Shown here: positions 15,844 through 22,269 of the stretch, one piece after another
Position numbering within the stretch: position 1 is the stretch's first letter
Layout: each line of letters opens with the position of its first letter
NCBI GenBank assembly: GCA_949440065.1
Contig: CASRZP010000009.1
Location: forward strand, 1 to 22,269
From: an uncultured Bacilli bacterium
GTDB lineage: Bacteria; Bacillota_I; Bacilli_A; RF39; UBA660
DNA length: 22,269 nucleotides
Direction of reading: 5' to 3'
Position numbers and translations under genes: made by a program
The notes under the pieces: model-generated
What the model was told of the DNA's origin: nothing
The model's database searches: none
Seen by the model: only the letters and a program-made list of their open reading frames with translations

Positions 15844-15861
15844 ATTTCGTTTTGACAAAAT
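15844..15861. repeat. Palindrome 2, second copy of the core motif
   Basis: ATTTCGTTTTGACAAAAT is an imperfect dyad related to the core of palindrome 1 (shared form ATTTyGTnnnnACrAAAT); copies start 38 bases apart. It lies between the divergent DUF4143 and scpA promoters. Confidence 0.6.
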
Positions 15862-15878
15862 GAATTTTTTCTCTTGTC

Positions 15879-15907
15879 TTGCTCATTTTTAACTTGTTTG
15901 TTATAAT
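15879..15907 (+). promoter_or_regulatory. Promoter of scpAB
   Basis: TATAAT (15902-15907) with TTGCTC (15879-15884) 17 bases upstream. The scpA ATG follows 47 bases later. Confidence 0.6.
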
Positions 15908-15953
15908 GAATAAGTACAATTCTAGTGAATTACTTAAAAATAGAGGTGAAGAG

Positions 15954-16667
15954 ATGGACTATTGTATCACCATTGAACAATTTGAAGGACCGCTGGACTT
16001 ACTACTTCATTTAATTAAAGAATCAAAAGTGGATATTGTTGATATTAAAATTGAAGAAGTGACTAGCCAATATTTAGATTATATTAGAAAAATGGATGAA
16101 TTAAATTTAGATGTTGCTAGTGAATATTTAGTGATGGCTAGTGAATTAATTGAGATTAAATCAAGAATGTTACTTCCTAAACCTAAAATAGAGGAAGAAG
16201 AAATGGAAGAAGATCCAAAGGAAAGATTGATTAGTCGCTTACTAGAGTATCAGCATTATAAAGAAATTACGAAAACGTTTAAAGAACAAGAACAAATTCG
16301 TAAGGAAATCTTTACTAAAATTCCAGAACATTTAATGGATTATAAAGATGAAGATACGTCAATTATGGAACAAGGTTCACTAGAAGATTTAACACTAGCG
16401 TTGATGAAGTTTTTAAAAAGACAAAAAGAACAGCAACCTTTATTTACGAAAGTAACCAAAAAAGAAATTTCGGTAGAAGATCGGATGCATTATATTAAAA
16501 GTCGATTGAAAGAGCATAAAAGAATTGAATTTTTCTCTTTATTTGATATTTTAGCAAAAGACTATATTGTAGCAACTTTTCTTGGCGTATTAGAATTAGC
16601 AAAACAGCAAGAGTTACATATTGTTCAAGAAAATAACTTTGCACCAATTTATTGTGAGGTGACATAA
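15954..16667 (+). CDS. scpA: Segregation and condensation protein A
   Basis: The kleisin subunit of the bacterial SMC condensin; it bridges the SMC heads and, with ScpB, drives chromosome folding and segregation. The 237 residues begin with the family hallmark FEGPLDLLLHLIKESKVDI (10-28), with VTSQYLDYIRKMDELNLDVASEYLVMASELIEIKSRMLLP after it (SMC neck-binding helices). A glutamate-rich linker follows (about 77-88), then the winged-helix C-terminus ending in a FLGVLELAKQQEL segment. The start at 15954 has GAGGTGA just upstream; the longer frame back to 15879 reads through the promoter. It overlaps scpB by one base (TAATG), the usual operon arrangement. Confidence 0.95.
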   Translation: MDYCITIEQFEGPLDLLLHLIKESKVDIVDIKIEEVTSQYLDYIRKMDELNLDVASEYLVMASELIEIKSRMLLPKPKIEEEEMEEDPKERLISRLLEYQHYKEITKTFKEQEQIRKEIFTKIPEHLMDYKDEDTSIMEQGSLEDLTLALMKFLKRQKEQQPLFTKVTKKEISVEDRMHYIKSRLKEHKRIEFFSLFDILAKDYIVATFLGVLELAKQQELHIVQENNFAPIYCEVT

Positions 16668-17266
16668 TGAAAAATATAAATGAGCAATTAGCCGTTTTAG
16701 AAGGATTATTGTTTGTTGTTGGAGAAGATGGGCTAACTCTTAATCAAATTGAAGAAATTTTAGAAATTTCTGAACAAGAGGCTAAGGAATTATTACAAAA
16801 GTTAAGAGAAAACTATCAAGCAGTAGATCGTGGAATTCGGGTGGACTTTTTAGGAAACCGTTTTAAATTAACGACGAAGAAGGAGCATAAGGCGTATTAT
16901 CAGAAGTTGATTGAAAATCATGATGCGAATATTCTTAGTCAATCGGCATTAGAAACATTAGCAATTATCGCATACAATCAGCCAGTCACAAGGATGAAAG
17001 TAGATGACATTCGTGGGGTTTCTAGTGCACAGATGATGAGAAAACTTGTGGCTAAGGGATTAATTAAGGAAGGTAGTCGAAGTGATTTACCAGGTCGACC
17101 CATTTTGTATGAGACAACCAGTGAGTTTTTAGATTACTTTGCCTTATCTAGTTTAGATGATTTACCAGAAATTGATTTTTCAAGCTTAACACCAGAAGAA
17201 AATCAAGAATTAGATTTATATCAGTCAAAGTATAAAGAAGAACAAGAAGAAGTATTCATTGGATAA
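16667..17266 (+). CDS. scpB: Segregation and condensation protein B
   Basis: The kite-type subunit of SMC-ScpAB. The 199-residue protein has two winged-helix domains: the first begins AVLEGLLFVVGEDGLTLNQIEEIL (about 9-32), the second holds the family core LSQSALETLAIIAYNQPVTR (about 89-108) with VDDIRGVSS and GRSDLPGRP-type segments (here EGSRSDLPGRPILYETT), then an acidic tail. AGGTGA ends scpA and serves this start. A bulged hairpin with a T-run after the stop ends the operon. Confidence 0.95.
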   Translation: MKNINEQLAVLEGLLFVVGEDGLTLNQIEEILEISEQEAKELLQKLRENYQAVDRGIRVDFLGNRFKLTTKKEHKAYYQKLIENHDANILSQSALETLAIIAYNQPVTRMKVDDIRGVSSAQMMRKLVAKGLIKEGSRSDLPGRPILYETTSEFLDYFALSSLDDLPEIDFSSLTPEENQELDLYQSKYKEEQEEVFIG

Positions 17267-17285
17267 AGGATTAGAGAAAACTAAA

Positions 17286-17316
17286 TGATTGATTTTACTT
17301 AAATCTAATTTTTTTG
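17286..17316 (+). terminator. Rho-independent terminator after scpAB
   Basis: An 8-bp AT-rich stem (ATTGATTT against AAATCTAAT, one bulged T), 5-base loop, followed by seven T. Confidence 0.6.
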
Positions 17317-17366
17317 TTTGCAAAAAATGGTCAAATAAAAATTAGTAGAAACTAGGGTAAAATGAA

Positions 17367-17424
17367 AATAGTTGATAATTAGTTAACATTTGTATTTTTT
17401 CTTTTGGCTTTGTGGTAAACTAAA
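17367..17424 (+). promoter_or_regulatory. Conserved upstream element of the surface-protein gene (copy 2)
   Basis: AATAGTTGATAA, GTTAACATTTGT and GGTAAACTA recur as at 11236-11293, with one base difference in spacing. The sequence between GTTAACATTTGT and GGTAAACTA is poorly conserved, so the flanking blocks are probably the functional parts. Confidence 0.6.
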
Positions 17425-17453
17425 AGGGGATAGTAAGGAAAGTAGGTGTTGAA

Positions 17454-18830
17454 ATGAAAACGAAAAAACTAATTTCACCTATAGCGATGTTACTGTTATT
17501 AATGGTAGCAACCATTGGTGTAACTTTTGCTGCGTTTACGTTTACTAAGCAAGGAACAGTAGAAAATGCATTAGAAACTAGTACTATTATGTTAACGTAT
17601 ACGGAAGGAAAAACAGGAATTCTATTAAATGAAGCATATCCGATGAGTGATGAAACTGGTAAAATGTTAAATGGAAGTGATAACGTCTTTGATTTTACCG
17701 TAACAGCAACACTAGGAAAATCTACATTAATTGGCTATGAAGTAACAGCAATAAAAATTCCTATAACAGATATGACACTACTTGAAGATAATGAAGTAAA
17801 ACTATATTTAGAAAGAGCAGTAGATCCAGATACTACTTACGAAGAAGTATTAGCACCTACAAATTTTATTCCAAGGGATAGTGGGACAGAAATAGGTTCT
17901 CCAATAGGTTCAATGATATTAGATTCAGGAACATTTACTAATGAAGGAACAACGATTCATCATTACCGTTTGAGATTATGGGTGGATGAAAGCGCCGAAA
18001 TTCCAAATGGCGAATCAAGAAAATATGGGGTGAAGATTAATGTATATGCCAAGCAAGATGTTATGTCAACACCAGCCGAGCAACCAGTGAGTAAAACAAA
18101 TTTAAATATTAAAAAAGTGTTTACTTATAATCAAACAGTAGGATCAGACAATTTCTGTGTCACAGGAGAAGAGGAAACATGTATTAGTTTAAAAATAGCA
18201 CCTGAGACATATTCTACTGGAACGATCATTAAATACAAAGTGAATGATAATGAAGAAAAATATTTCTATGTAGTAGCCGATAATCAAGATACACTAACGT
18301 TACAACAGCGTGAAAACCTTATATATTCTACGGCATGGTATGCAGAAAGTTCTACTAATAAAATGGGACCGTTAACCATATTACCATTATTAGAAGAAGC
18401 AACCAAAGGATGGACAAATGTATTAGATCAAACTTATACTATGGGTACAACAATATTTAAAGATAATGCCTTTACTGGATGTGAACTAGAAACATTAAAT
18501 TGTACAGAAAATAGATATACCTTAGAATCAAGAACAGCAAAAGCAAGAATGATAACCGTGCAAGAAGCTTATAGTTTAGGGTGTACTGGAGAAGAACAAT
18601 CTTGTCCCATATGGATGTATAATTATTTAAGTACTTCTAAAAATTATGGAGGAACGGTAAATCAAAAATCAGAAGTAGAAGGTAAAAGTAATCATGGATA
18701 TTGGACAATGAATGCTTCTTTAAACTTTTCATCTTATGCTAATCATATTTCATATACTGGTATTATTACCCACGTTAGGTCAACGAATACTAGTTGTGGA
18801 GCTCGCCCTGTTGTTGTTATTAAAAAATAA
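17454..18830 (+). CDS. Exported surface protein, paralogue without LRR module
   Basis: A 458-residue relative of the 651-residue protein at 11320. The SipW-like hydrophobic start ends with the same ATIGVTFAAFTF (19-30), and the beta-rich N-domain (about 40-200) keeps the same blocks (YTEGKTGILLNEAYPMSDE, EVKLYLERAVDPDTTYEE, GSMILDSGTFTNEGTTIHHY, KYGVKINVYAKQDV). It then passes directly to the cysteine-paired C-domain (about 212-458) without BspA repeats. The three cysteine pairs are kept (FCVTGEEETC, TGCELETLNC, GCTGEEQSC). The end GYWTMNASLNFSS...CGARPVVVIKK is AT-rich, unlike the other two copies, so it has not received a GC-rich cassette. The start at 17454 has AGGTG upstream. No anchor motif is seen; function unknown. 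Confidence 0.85.
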   Translation: MKTKKLISPIAMLLLLMVATIGVTFAAFTFTKQGTVENALETSTIMLTYTEGKTGILLNEAYPMSDETGKMLNGSDNVFDFTVTATLGKSTLIGYEVTAIKIPITDMTLLEDNEVKLYLERAVDPDTTYEEVLAPTNFIPRDSGTEIGSPIGSMILDSGTFTNEGTTIHHYRLRLWVDESAEIPNGESRKYGVKINVYAKQDVMSTPAEQPVSKTNLNIKKVFTYNQTVGSDNFCVTGEEETCISLKIAPETYSTGTIIKYKVNDNEEKYFYVVADNQDTLTLQQRENLIYSTAWYAESSTNKMGPLTILPLLEEATKGWTNVLDQTYTMGTTIFKDNAFTGCELETLNCTENRYTLESRTAKARMITVQEAYSLGCTGEEQSCPIWMYNYLSTSKNYGGTVNQKSEVEGKSNHGYWTMNASLNFSSYANHISYTGIITHVRSTNTSCGARPVVVIKK

Positions 18831-18856
18831 ATTCCGCTATTGTTGTGGAATTTTTT
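18830..18856 (+). terminator. Rho-independent terminator after the surface-protein paralogue
   Basis: An 8-bp stem AATTCCGC/GTGGAATT (one G-U pair) with a 7-base loop, followed by a run of six T that includes the last two stem bases. Confidence 0.8.
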
Positions 18857-18898
18857 CTTAACTTGTGTTATTCTTAATACATCATAGGAGGTTAGACA

Positions 18899-19474
18899 AT
18901 GGTAAAAAAAAGAAATGGATTTACTTTAGTTGAATTATTAGCCGTCATCTTAATCATTGGCGTTTTAGGATTAATTGCCGTACCATCTATTAATGGAATT
19001 ATGAATAATAGTAAAAAAGATACACATGTAGAAACTGCTTTAGCCTTTATCCATGGAGTAAGAGAAACAGCAAAATTAGGAAGAAAATATTCCCTACCTG
19101 ATCCTGGTAGTGCACTTATTGTAAAAACTAGTACAGTAGAATTAGAACGAGGTGGTAGAAAAAGTAGTTTTGGAAAAGCATACGATGAAGAGTATAGTTA
19201 TGTAATTATCTATAACTACGGAAATAGTAATAAAAATCAATATGCTTACTATATTTTTCTAAAAGATACTGGAGGTAATGGTACAAGTGAACCTGTATTA
19301 GAAAATAGTCTAAATAGAAGTAGTGTGATAACCAAACAATCAAGTAGTAATCAAGAGATGAAATTTTCTACATTAAAAGCAAACAAAGGAACTTCTAGAG
19401 GGAATTTTACCGTTAAAAACCCCAATAATTTAGATGCTAATATTAATATTTCTTCTTATAAAATTTATGAGTAA
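18899..19474 (+). CDS. Type IV prepilin-like protein
   Basis: A 191-residue protein with a classic class III prepilin leader: a short basic tail (MVKKRNG) and cleavage before FTLVELLAVILIIGVLGLIA, with the conserved Glu at position 5 of the mature chain. The N-terminal helix would carry the protein in the membrane and in the fibre; the rest is a Ser/Asn/Lys-rich globular head with no cysteines. GGAGG lies ahead of the ATG. It could be a major or minor pilin, or a ComGC-like competence pseudopilin, but it is longer than ComGC. No pilus ATPase, platform protein or prepilin peptidase lies in the window. It follows the surface-protein gene after a terminator, so it is probably a separate unit. 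Confidence 0.85.
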   Translation: MVKKRNGFTLVELLAVILIIGVLGLIAVPSINGIMNNSKKDTHVETALAFIHGVRETAKLGRKYSLPDPGSALIVKTSTVELERGGRKSSFGKAYDEEYSYVIIYNYGNSNKNQYAYYIFLKDTGGNGTSEPVLENSLNRSSVITKQSSSNQEMKFSTLKANKGTSRGNFTVKNPNNLDANINISSYKIYE

Positions 19475-19477
19475 AAT

Positions 19478-19508
19478 AAAGGCTTTGGTAATTGACAAGG
19501 CTTTTTTT
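19478..19508 (+). terminator. Probable terminator after the prepilin-like gene
   Basis: AAAGGCTT and AAGGCTTT can pair at seven of eight positions (one G-G mismatch) around an 11-base loop, followed by seven T. The stem is imperfect. Confidence 0.5.
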
Positions 19509-19548
19509 CTATGGTAAATTATAAAAACTAAAAGGAGTTAGAAGTAAA

Positions 19549-21285
19549 ATGAAAAAAGAAGATAATACGATAAAAATTATTTGGCATTATTTAAAAAGTG
19601 CTAAGTTAAAATTATTTTTATATATTTTTCTTGTTGTTTGTACTTATTTACCAGTACTACTTAATGCTTACTTTTGGGGAATGGCTTTAGAAGGATTAAT
19701 ATTAAAAGACTTTTCTAAATTTGTATTGTATTTAGGGCTTTGGGAAGGTTTATATATTTTGTTTTACTCACTTTTACAAATTCCAAGGGATGCTTTATAT
19801 AATGAATTAGAAATTCAGTTTACTAAAAATGTCAGTAAAGATTTATATCACAAGTTAGATAATTTACCAGCGAAGGCATTTGAAGATATTGGTGTAGGGG
19901 AGTGGATTAATCGAATTTATACTGACCCTGATCGTGTGATGGAATTGTTAAATAAGCTAATTAGAATGATTTGTCGGGCACTAGTTGTGGTAGTAGTTTT
20001 TGTTATTGCTTTTAAGGTATCTATTGTTCTTGGTATAGAATGTGCTATCTTTGGTTTAGTAATGGGACTTATTTCTTATCATTATTTTCCCAAAATTAAA
20101 AAGACACAGGAAAAAATTAAGAAAGATTCTGATATGTATGTGAAAATGGCTACAGAAAATATTACGGGAATTAGAGAAATTAAATCATTAGGAATTAAGA
20201 AAAATGTAGAAAATAAAGTATTTGGGATAATTGATAGATTATTTATGGAAACAAGAAAGATTAAGAAATATGAAATTGTGTATTATGGGCTAAACAATTT
20301 AACGTATTTTATTTTGCAGTTTATTATTTTACTTACCAGTGGTTACTTATTTATGGAAGGAAAAATAGCTTATAGTACGTTTATTATGTTAGAAATGTAT
20401 ATTTGGCGAATTGATGATGTAGTGGAGAGTATTTCTGATTTTGGGGTAAATTATAATAAAGTAAAGGTGTCGCTAAAACGAATTAGTGAGGTGCTTTATA
20501 ATAAGTTATATCAAGATGAACATTTTGGTAAAAAGAAGTTAGTAAATCCCAAAGGAGTAATTACCTTTAATCATGTGAATTTTAAATATAGTGAAAATGA
20601 AGATTATACGTTAAAGGACTTTTCTTTAACGATTGAACCAGAAAAAAAGATTGCTATCGTCGGTAGAAGTGGTAATGGAAAGTCGACGTTATTTAATTTA
20701 TTGTTACGTTACTTTGATTCTAGTGAAGGAAAAATTTTATTCGATGGAATTCCTTTATGTGAGTTAAGTGAAGAAGCATTACGAGACAATATTTCTATTA
20801 TTAGACAAAGTCCATTTTTGTTTAATTTGTCTATTTTTGAAAATTTTCAACTGGTGAGAAAAGATGTAACGCTTGATGAAGTAAGAAAGGTTTGTAAAAG
20901 GGCTTATATTGATGAGTATATTATGTCACTACCAAATACATATGATACCATCATCGGTGAAGGTGGTGTTAATTTATCTGGAGGACAAAAACAACGAATT
21001 GCGATTGCTAGAACATTATTGTTAAATACGAAAGTCATTTTATTTGATGAAGCAACATCCGCTTTAGATAATGAATCACAAAGTTATATTAAGAAGACAA
21101 TTGATCATTTGGTAAAAGATCATACCGTAGTAATTGTTGCCCATCGCTTATCTACTATTGTTGATGCTAATGTTATTCATGTTGTAGATAAAGGAACACT
21201 AATAGCATCAGGAACACACCAAGAATTACTAAAAACTTCTCAAGTTTATCAAAATTTGTATCAAAATGATTCATCTATTTCATAG
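19549..21285 (+). CDS. ABC exporter, fused permease and ATPase (MsbA/BmrA type)
   Basis: A half-transporter of 578 residues that probably works as a homodimer to move an unknown substrate out of the cell. Residues about 15-310 contain the six-helix transmembrane domain. The nucleotide-binding domain covers about 335-570: Walker A GRSGNGKST (about 372-380), Q-loop IRQSPFLFN, signature LSGGQKQR (about 476-483), Walker B VILFDEATSALD (about 495-506) and the H-loop AHRLST (about 531-536). All catalytic residues are intact. AAGGAG lies ahead of the ATG but at a slightly long spacing. No peptide precursor, immunity or regulator gene flanks it, so drug, lipid or peptide export cannot be told apart. 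Confidence 0.9.
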   Translation: MKKEDNTIKIIWHYLKSAKLKLFLYIFLVVCTYLPVLLNAYFWGMALEGLILKDFSKFVLYLGLWEGLYILFYSLLQIPRDALYNELEIQFTKNVSKDLYHKLDNLPAKAFEDIGVGEWINRIYTDPDRVMELLNKLIRMICRALVVVVVFVIAFKVSIVLGIECAIFGLVMGLISYHYFPKIKKTQEKIKKDSDMYVKMATENITGIREIKSLGIKKNVENKVFGIIDRLFMETRKIKKYEIVYYGLNNLTYFILQFIILLTSGYLFMEGKIAYSTFIMLEMYIWRIDDVVESISDFGVNYNKVKVSLKRISEVLYNKLYQDEHFGKKKLVNPKGVITFNHVNFKYSENEDYTLKDFSLTIEPEKKIAIVGRSGNGKSTLFNLLLRYFDSSEGKILFDGIPLCELSEEALRDNISIIRQSPFLFNLSIFENFQLVRKDVTLDEVRKVCKRAYIDEYIMSLPNTYDTIIGEGGVNLSGGQKQRIAIARTLLLNTKVILFDEATSALDNESQSYIKKTIDHLVKDHTVVIVAHRLSTIVDANVIHVVDKGTLIASGTHQELLKTSQVYQNLYQNDSSIS

Positions 21286-21305
21286 AATGTTAACATAATG
21301 TATTA

Positions 21306-21334
21306 TTGATTTTTTGAAAAATGGTGATTATAAT
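21306..21334 (+). promoter_or_regulatory. Sigma-A promoter of the AbiEii-like gene
   Basis: TTGATT (21306-21311) and a perfect TATAAT (21329-21334) with a 17-base spacer, 25 bases ahead of the ATG. Confidence 0.72.
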
Positions 21335-21359
21335 AAATAATTACTCGAGGTGATTGGGA

Positions 21360-22079
21360 ATGGATGATAATTTAAAAGAGTTTATTGCTATAGTAAAATC
21401 ACTTAATGAACTAGTAGATGATTTAGTCATATCTGGAGGTTTAGCACAGTATTTTCATTTAGGTTTAGCGCATCGTAAGATTACGGATATCGATATACTT
21501 TTAGAAAAAAAGATGGCGATTACTTATTATTTAAAATGGATAAATAAATTATTAGATACTGACTATCAAATTTCATCTATGCAAAGTAAGAAAGATGGAT
21601 GTTCACTAAAGTTAGTGTCTACTAAGATGTTAAATCATAAAAAGAAAAGTGTTCGTCATTTTACATCTATTGATATGAAGTATAAAAAAGAGTTATATGA
21701 AGAATTATCTAATGGATTAAAAATTATTAGATTTGAACAACTACTAAGTAATAAAGTAGCAGCATCACTAATTGGTGATAATGTAACGCACTACTTGCGT
21801 GTTAAGGATTTGTATGATTTAAATTTTCTATTAGAAAAAGAGGACTTTGATTTTGAACTTTTTATTTATCTTTTGGTGGAAAGATTAAAAAATAATGGTA
21901 TTAATAATATTTTTAGAACTTATTTGTTTCATCCTTTAGCAGAAGAAGTTTATCGTAATTATTTTGAACAAATGAAGAGTCGTTATCGAATGGATGAAGA
22001 AGTAGATTTGTTTAAAGTGAAGCAGTTTTTGTATACTTGTTCAGAAAAAATTAATGATAAAATTTGGTACTTTATATGA
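21360..22079 (+). CDS. AbiEii-like nucleotidyltransferase protein
   Basis: A 239-residue protein of the nucleotidyltransferase fold. The N-terminal GGLAQYFH (26-33) followed by ITDIDILLE (41-49, Asp43 and Asp45) is the family GG...DxD catalytic pattern; a helical region with LRVKDLYDLNFLL matches the KDxxD part seen in AbiEii/AbiGii proteins. AbiEii-type enzymes are toxins that add nucleotides to tRNA or other targets, normally paired with an AbiEi antitoxin. No AbiEi-like gene is next to it: upstream is the ABC exporter, downstream a tRNA. It has its own promoter, and GAGGTG lies before the ATG at 21360. A plain domain member with a non-toxin role is equally possible. Confidence 0.65.
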   Translation: MDDNLKEFIAIVKSLNELVDDLVISGGLAQYFHLGLAHRKITDIDILLEKKMAITYYLKWINKLLDTDYQISSMQSKKDGCSLKLVSTKMLNHKKKSVRHFTSIDMKYKKELYEELSNGLKIIRFEQLLSNKVAASLIGDNVTHYLRVKDLYDLNFLLEKEDFDFELFIYLLVERLKNNGINNIFRTYLFHPLAEEVYRNYFEQMKSRYRMDEEVDLFKVKQFLYTCSEKINDKIWYFI

Positions 22080-22114
22080 TTAATAAAAAAATTGGTGCGA
22101 ATTAAGAAAAAGTA

Positions 22115-22123
22115 TGATACAAT
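22115..22123 (+). promoter_or_regulatory. Extended -10 promoter of the tRNA gene
   Basis: TGATACAAT is an extended -10 (TGn plus TACAAT), 13 bases ahead of the tRNA; the -35 is not clear, as is common with extended -10 promoters. Confidence 0.55.
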
Positions 22124-22136
22124 TAATTCGTAACTC

Positions 22137-22221
22137 GCTCGTGTGATGGAATGGTAGACATGTGCGACTCAAAATCGCATGACCTATGGTCATATGGGTT
22201 CAAGTCCCTTCACGAGCACCA
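22137..22221 (+). tRNA. tRNA-Leu (anticodon CAA, reads UUG)
   Basis: The 85-base class II tRNA has a 7-bp acceptor stem GCTCGTG/CACGAGC, anticodon stem TGCGA/TCGCA with loop CTCAAAA (anticodon CAA), the long variable arm of leucine tRNAs (TGACC/GGTCA) and a TTCAAGT T-loop. The CCA end is encoded. One T-stem pair is a T-T mismatch. Confidence 0.95.
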
Positions 22222-22233
22222 TATAGATAGGAA

Positions 22234-22266
22234 ACTCGAACTTTTCGAGTAAGTAATAAATTACTA
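22234..22266 (+). other. Two tandem hairpins after the tRNA
   Basis: ACTCGAA/TTCGAGT (22234-22250, 3-base loop) and AGTAAT/ATTACT (2-base loop) follow within 45 bases of the tRNA. There is no T-run, so processing or a partial structure cut by the window edge is likelier than termination. Confidence 0.4.
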
Positions 22267-22269
22267 GCT

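Noticed and set aside
15879..15953. N-terminal extension of ScpA
   Set aside because: It reads through the scpAB promoter; ATG 15954 has GAGGTGA and begins at the family N-terminus.
18703..18827. Third GC-rich variable cassette in the paralogue at 17454
   Set aside because: The protein frame is similar but the DNA stays AT-rich like the rest of the gene.
1..22269. DGR reverse transcriptase, template repeat, CRISPR array or insertion sequence in the window
   Set aside because: No reverse-transcriptase motifs, no second near-identical copy of the cassettes, no regularly spaced repeats and no transposase were seen.

Overview
The DNA is AT-rich (roughly 30% G+C by eye). It has strong AGGAGG-type ribosome sites, sigma-A type promoters, many rho-independent hairpins and UGA used as a true stop. 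The sporulation genes (a sigma-F/G class sigma factor, spoVAC-spoVAD-spoVAE, a dacF-like carboxypeptidase), scpA-scpB and gut-Firmicute style surface proteins point to an endospore-forming, low-GC Firmicute of the Bacilli/Erysipelotrichia/RF39-like kind, probably gut-associated. The lineage is inference; there is no rRNA here.

Layout. Bases 1-1064: the 3' end of pyrimidine-nucleoside phosphorylase, then a complete miniature transcription unit (promoter, RBS, 28-codon ORF, terminator). Bases 1082-2273: a surface-protein gene broken by a frameshift. Bases 2351-3392: a VanY-type D,D-carboxypeptidase on the minus strand. Bases 3433-10776: a block resembling the Bacillus dacF-spoIIA-spoVA region: dacF, a HelD-type helicase, an unknown membrane-anchored protein, a sporulation sigma factor, spoVAC, spoVAD and spoVAE. 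The anti-sigma pair SpoIIAA/SpoIIAB is missing from its usual place. Bases 10775-11044: a small XRE regulator on the minus strand.

Bases 11236-13347: a 651-residue surface protein (SipW-like signal segment, BspA-type leucine-rich repeats, cysteine-paired C-terminal domain). Bases 13366-14240: a UcpA-like SDR oxidoreductase. Bases 14240-15754 (minus): an AAA/DUF4143 ATPase followed by an RNHCP zinc-ribbon protein, with two related palindromes upstream. Bases 15879-17316: scpA-scpB of the condensin complex. Bases 17367-18856: the third surface-protein paralogue, followed by a prepilin-like protein. Bases 19549-21285: an ABC exporter. Bases 21306-22221: an AbiEii-like nucleotidyltransferase and tRNA-Leu(CAA).

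The most interesting theme is the family of three exported proteins (1082-2273, 11320-13275, 17454-18830). They share a C-terminal domain ending in a GYWTMNA...GARAVV module. In two of them the last ~130 bp jump from about 31-35% to 53-57% G+C (hand counts) and are highly diverged at scattered codons around an invariant frame. This resembles the variable repeat of a diversity-generating retroelement (DGR), with the reverse transcriptase and template elsewhere. No reverse transcriptase or template repeat lies in this window, so this remains a hypothesis.

No stretch longer than 300 bases lacks a gene; the largest gap (11045-11319) holds the upstream element of the 651-residue protein gene.
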